Shown: positions 60,898 to 64,000 of the stretch, piece by piece
Layout of the letters: the number at the start of each line of letters is the position of its first letter
Numbering within the stretch: position 1 is the stretch's first letter
Assembly: GCF_002968285.2 (NCBI RefSeq)
Contig: NZ_CP134400.1
Coordinates: 2,542,001-2,606,000 of the forward strand
Length of the DNA stretch: 64,000 nucleotides
Origin: Mycobacterium sp. ITM-2016-00318
GTDB lineage: Bacteria; Actinomycetota; Actinomycetes; Mycobacteriales; Mycobacteriaceae
Direction of reading: 5' to 3'
The notes under the pieces: generated by a model
Databases searched by the model: none
What the model was told of the DNA's origin: nothing
Seen by the model: only the letters and a program-made list of their open reading frames with translations
Made by a program: the position numbers and the translations under genes

Positions 60898-62718
60898 ATG
60901 AGCACATCGGATCGGCCTGCCACTCTCTGTGAAGCCTTTCAACGGATCGCCGCCGTCGAGCCGGACGCCGTCGCGCTGCGGACGCCCGGCGACGCGAAGA
61001 CCCTGACCTGGCGGGAGTACGCCGAACAGGTGCGTCAGGTCGCGGCCGGGCTGGCCGGGCTCGGCGTCAAGCGCGGCGACACGGTCTCGTTGATGATGGC
61101 CAACCGCGTCGAGTTCTATCCGCTCGAGGTCGGTGCGCAACACGTCGGTGCGATCTCGTTCTCGGTCTACAACACCCTGCCAGCCGAGCAGTTGGTTTAC
61201 CTGTTCGACAACGCCGACACCAAGGTGATCATGTGCGAGGCGCAGTACGTCGAGCGTATTCGCGCCAGCGGTGCCGACATCGATCACATCGTCTGCCTGG
61301 ACGGCTCACCCGAAGGCACGATGTCGGTGGCGAACCTCATCGCAGCGGGCGCTGATGACTTCGACTTCGAGGCGTCGTGGCGGGCAGTGCAATCCGATGA
61401 TGTGGCCACATTGATCTACACGTCGGGCACTACGGGGAACCCGAAGGGCGTCGAGGTGACGCACGCGAACCTGTTGTTTCAGGCGTATGCGATCGACGAG
61501 GTGCTCGGAGTGCGGTTCGGCGACCGAAGCACGTCGTTTCTGCCCACGGCGCACATCGCCGACCGGATGGGTGCGCTGTATCTGCAGGAGGTGTTCGGCA
61601 CCCAGATCACGACGGTCGATGACCCGCGGGCCATCGCGGGCGCACTGCCGGATGTGCGACCGACGATCTGGGGTGCGGTACCTCGGATCTGGGAGAAGTT
61701 GAAGGCGGCGATCGAGTTCGCCGCTGCCAACGAGCCCGACGAGACCAAGCGCATGGGTCTGCAGTGGGGACTGTCGGTCGCGCGCAAGAAGGCCGATGCG
61801 TTGGTCGCCGGTGAACCACTCGACGACGCTGCGGACGCGGAATGGGCGAAGGCCGATCAGCTGGTGTTCTCGAAGCTGCGGGAGAAGTTGGGCCTCGACC
61901 AGATGCGGCATGCGGTGTCGGGAGCGGCTCCGATCCCGAAGGAGACCCTGGCGTTCTTCGTCGGGTTGGGTATTCCGATCGCCGAGGTCTGGGGGATGTC
62001 GGAGCTCAGCTGCATTGCGACAGTGAGCCATCCGTCGGAAACCCGGTTGGGCACGGTGGGCAAGCTGGTGCCGGGCATGGAGGGCCGGATCGCCGACGAC
62101 GGGGAGTTTTTGGTGCGCGGGCCGCTGGTGATGAAGGGCTATCGCAAAGAGCCGAAGAAGACCGCGGAGGCCGTCGACGAGGACGGGTGGCTGCACACCG
62201 GCGACATCATGGAGGCGGACGAGGACGGCTACCTGAGGATCGTCGACCGCAAGAAGGAGCTGATCATCAACGCGGCGGGAAAGAACATGTCGCCCGCCAA
62301 CATCGAGAACACGATCAAGGCATCGTGCCCGCTGATCGGGGTGATCCTCGCGGTCGGCGACGCGCGCCCGTACAACACCGCCCTGATCGTTCTCGACGCC
62401 GAATCGGCGGCGCCTTGCGCGGCGCAGCGCGGGCTGGCCGATGATTCGCCGGAGACCCTTGCCGCGCATCCGGAGGTGATCAAGGAAATCGCGGCCGGTG
62501 TTGCCGAAGGCAATACCAAGCTGGCGAAGGTCGAGCAGATCAAGCGGTTCCGGGTGCTGCCGACGTTCTGGGAGCCCGGCGGCGACGAGATCACGTTGAC
62601 GATGAAGCTCAAGCGCAAGCCGGTCCACGAGAAGTACCGCGCCGAGATCGACGAGCTCTACGCCGCAGACGTCGCCGATGCGGTTCACGAGCCGAAGGCA
62701 ACGAGCCCAGCGCAATGA
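60898..62718 (+). CDS. fadD11: Long-chain fatty acyl-CoA synthetase FadD11-like
   Basis: A 606-aa ANL-superfamily enzyme that activates fatty acids with ATP and CoA. The P-loop is YTSGTTGNPKGVEVTH, with the VWGMSE motif, the hinge/adenylate motif GWLHTGDIMEADEDGYLRI split around D440, and the C-terminal lysine region (TMKLKRKPVHEKY). It resembles the FadD11/FadD15 group. In M. tuberculosis this locus is split into two genes, but here it is intact. Its stop overlaps the next ATG (ATGA). Confidence 0.92.
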   Translation: MSTSDRPATLCEAFQRIAAVEPDAVALRTPGDAKTLTWREYAEQVRQVAAGLAGLGVKRGDTVSLMMANRVEFYPLEVGAQHVGAISFSVYNTLPAEQLVYLFDNADTKVIMCEAQYVERIRASGADIDHIVCLDGSPEGTMSVANLIAAGADDFDFEASWRAVQSDDVATLIYTSGTTGNPKGVEVTHANLLFQAYAIDEVLGVRFGDRSTSFLPTAHIADRMGALYLQEVFGTQITTVDDPRAIAGALPDVRPTIWGAVPRIWEKLKAAIEFAAANEPDETKRMGLQWGLSVARKKADALVAGEPLDDAADAEWAKADQLVFSKLREKLGLDQMRHAVSGAAPIPKETLAFFVGLGIPIAEVWGMSELSCIATVSHPSETRLGTVGKLVPGMEGRIADDGEFLVRGPLVMKGYRKEPKKTAEAVDEDGWLHTGDIMEADEDGYLRIVDRKKELIINAAGKNMSPANIENTIKASCPLIGVILAVGDARPYNTALIVLDAESAAPCAAQRGLADDSPETLAAHPEVIKEIAAGVAEGNTKLAKVEQIKRFRVLPTFWEPGGDEITLTMKLKRKPVHEKYRAEIDELYAADVADAVHEPKATSPAQ

Positions 62719-63116
62719 CGTCGCGTCACGTCAGTGTGTGGGTCGAGGCGGCGCCGGACGTCGTGTACGCCATCGCCGCCGACCCGGCGCAGCTGCCCCG
62801 ATGGGCGTCCGGACTGGCGCAGGGGGCGCTGCGGCAGACCGCGGACGGTTGGGTCGCCGATTCGCCGATGGGTGAGGTCGTCATCGAGTTCGCGCCGGCC
62901 AACGAGTTCGGGGTGCTCGACCACGTCGTGCGGATGCCGTCGGGTGAGGCCGTCTACAACCCCATGCGAGTGCTGCCTGCGGGGGAGAATGAGCCGCGCT
63001 GCGAGGTGGTGTTCACCGTGCGACAGCGTGCGGGCATGACCGACGAGGAGTTCGACAGGGACGCGGCGACGGTGGCCGCCGACTTGAACCGGCTGCGACA
63101 GCTCGCGGAGAGCTAG
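62715..63116 (+). CDS. SRPBCC-fold small protein
   Basis: A 133-aa START/SRPBCC-like protein (VSVWVEAAPDVVYAIAADPAQLPRWA at the start, FTVRQRAGMTDEEFDRD at the end). The fold binds hydrophobic ligands; the ligand is unknown. It resembles Rv1546. It is coupled to fadD11 by the ATGA overlap, so it may act on acyl substrates. Its TAG stop interlocks with that of the convergent gene in a shared CTAG. Confidence 0.85.
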   Translation: MTSRHVSVWVEAAPDVVYAIAADPAQLPRWASGLAQGALRQTADGWVADSPMGEVVIEFAPANEFGVLDHVVRMPSGEAVYNPMRVLPAGENEPRCEVVFTVRQRAGMTDEEFDRDAATVAADLNRLRQLAES

Positions 63117-63307
63117 CGCCGCGAAGCGGCGACGCGCAGGCCGAGTCCCACGGCGGTGGCGGATGCGGCCGCGGTCAGCACGGCAGGCGCAGCGGCGCCT
63201 GTCACGACGCCGACCAGGACGAGCACGACAGCGCCGACCAGCAGTGCGGCCAGCTTGTACATCGGCCAGGGCACTCCGGCGATCAGCACTTCGTCGCGGA
63301 CGGTCAT
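63113..63307 (-). CDS. Small two-helix membrane protein
   Basis: A 64-aa protein with two hydrophobic segments (YKLAALLVGAVVLVLVGVV and AAPAVLTAAASATAVGLGL) and a basic end. Function unknown. ATG at 63307 has TATCGT exactly 6 nt upstream on its strand, a leaderless pattern that supports this start over a longer frame. Confidence 0.7.
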   Translation of the reverse strand: MTVRDEVLIAGVPWPMYKLAALLVGAVVLVLVGVVTGAAAPAVLTAAASATAVGLGLRVAASRR

Positions 63308-63396
63308 AGTTTCACGATAGCTCGTAAGGCATATTTCGGCTACCCGAAACGCCGGATCAGGCCAGGCGGTTTGGCTAGCCCGCCTAAGCTGGCGGC

Positions 63397-63831
63397 ATGC
63401 CGCTTTCCGCAGAATATGAGCCGAGCGCATCCGAATGGGTGCGCGACCACGTCGACAAGATCGAGCAGTCGGGCGGCTCGGATTCCGAACTTAACGGCAA
63501 GCCTGTCGTCGTGCTGAACACCATCGGCGCCAAGAGCGGCAAGCTCCGCAAGACACCGCTGATGCGAGTCGAGCACAACGGCGAATACGCTGTGGTCGCG
63601 TCGCTGGGCGGCGCTCCGAAGAATCCGGTCTGGTACTACAACGTCAAGCGAAATCCGCGAGTCGAGCTGCAGGACGGCGACACCACCGGCGACTACGACG
63701 CCCGCGAGGTTTTCGGCGACGAAAAGGCAACCTGGTGGGACCGGGCCGTGGCGGCCTGGCCGGACTACGCCGACTACCAGAAGAAGACCGACCGCGAGAT
63801 CCCGGTCTTCGTGCTGACACCGGTCGGCTGA
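63397..63831 (+). CDS. Deazaflavin (F420)-dependent nitroreductase-family protein
   Basis: A 144-aa split-beta-barrel protein of the DDN/FDOR-B class, similar to Rv1558. Motifs are [19 protein letters not shown] (F420 phosphate binding) and [19 protein letters not shown]. The family uses F420H2 to reduce quinones or nitro compounds; Ddn activates nitroimidazole drugs. ATG at 63397 follows TAAGCT (63385-63390) by 6 nt, predicting a leaderless mRNA. Confidence 0.9.
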   Translation: MPLSAEYEPSASEWVRDHVDKIEQSGGSDSELNGKPVVVLNTIGAKSGKLRKTPLMRVEHNGEYAVVASLGGAPKNPVWYYNVKRNPRVELQDGDTTGDYDAREVFGDEKATWWDRAVAAWPDYADYQKKTDREIPVFVLTPVG

Positions 63832-63874
63832 ATTCAGTTTTGGCGGGGAAACCCCCAAGTGGCACCATTGATCG

Positions 63875-64000
63875 GTGCCCGTGCAAGTGAGTCAGAGCCC
63901 CCGTACGTCGCCGCCGGTGTCCGCGGCCGACATCGATGCGGCCGCTCAGCGAATCTCCGACGTGGTGACCCGCACCCCGCTGCAGTGCAGCGAACGGCTC
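63875..64000 (+). CDS. ilvA: Threonine dehydratase IlvA, 5' part
   Basis: The first 42 codons of a gene that runs off the window. SPPVSAADIDAAAQRISDVV followed by TRTPLQCSERL matches the start of threonine deaminase (Rv1559 in M. tuberculosis), the first step of isoleucine synthesis. The start could be GTG at 63875, 63881 or 63887. The catalytic PLP lysine lies beyond the window, so the assignment rests on the N-terminus and synteny. Confidence 0.75.
   Translation, partial: MPVQVSQSPRTSPPVSAADIDAAAQRISDVVTRTPLQCSERL

Overview
The window is a high-GC actinobacterial chromosome segment, almost certainly from a non-tuberculous mycobacterium (Mycolicibacterium-like). Gene order follows the Mycobacterium tuberculosis block Rv1459c-Rv1559 (mptB, suf operon, trxA-echA12, acn, ripAB-moxR1, fabG1-inhA-hemH, mutAB-meaB, lipL, ileS, dinB, ansA, lspA, rluD, dnaE1, fadD11, ilvA). 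Several M. tuberculosis genes are absent between these anchors (fadE15, ctpD, trxB1, mazEF and the Rv1499-Rv1535 stretch). These assignments rest on protein-sequence recognition and synteny, not on a database search.

Layout. 0-9 kb: a mannan mannosyltransferase and an MDR reductase, divergent from a complete sufR-sufBDCSUT Fe-S assembly operon whose SufR operator overlaps the start codon; SufB has no intein. 9-14 kb: a small membrane protein, a MOSC/reductase/ferredoxin fusion, an alanine-rich secreted protein, then about 770 bp of non-coding DNA ending in a SigH-type promoter for trxA. 14-20 kb: echA12 with an 11-residue x 5 tail, an ABC-F protein, a small HTH protein, and aconitase with its TetR repressor gene and a likely operator. 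20-33 kb: cell-wall endopeptidases RipA/RipB, a MoxR/DUF58/VWA cluster with tandemly duplicated VWA genes, mycolic-acid synthesis genes fabG1-inhA, hemH, and an NfeD/SPFH pair. 33-42 kb: methylmalonyl-CoA mutase with its GTPase chaperone, an esterase, dodecin and NDH-2.

41.8-43.6 kb holds an accessory-looking trio: a membrane protein and an HTH regulator, divergent across a palindrome from a stand-alone protein resembling the C-terminal lobe of NRPS condensation/epimerisation domains. It is followed by a T-box leader and ileS, whose 3' end has atypical composition. A complete IS1182-like element (47187-48951) sits between 4-bp CTAG repeats and lies exactly in the stop codon of a ferritin-like gene. 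49.7-64 kb: dinB, ansA, lspA-rluD-rarD, a YCII/ECF sigma pair (ECF42-like), a decayed carboxymuconolactone decarboxylase gene, dnaE1, a membrane protein, fadD11, two small proteins, a deazaflavin-dependent reductase and the first 42 codons of ilvA.

Many genes have a TANNNT-type -10 motif 6-7 nt before the start codon, predicting leaderless mRNAs, which are common in mycobacteria. Start codons were chosen from ribosome binding sites, family N-termini and these -10 motifs; uncertain ones are noted.
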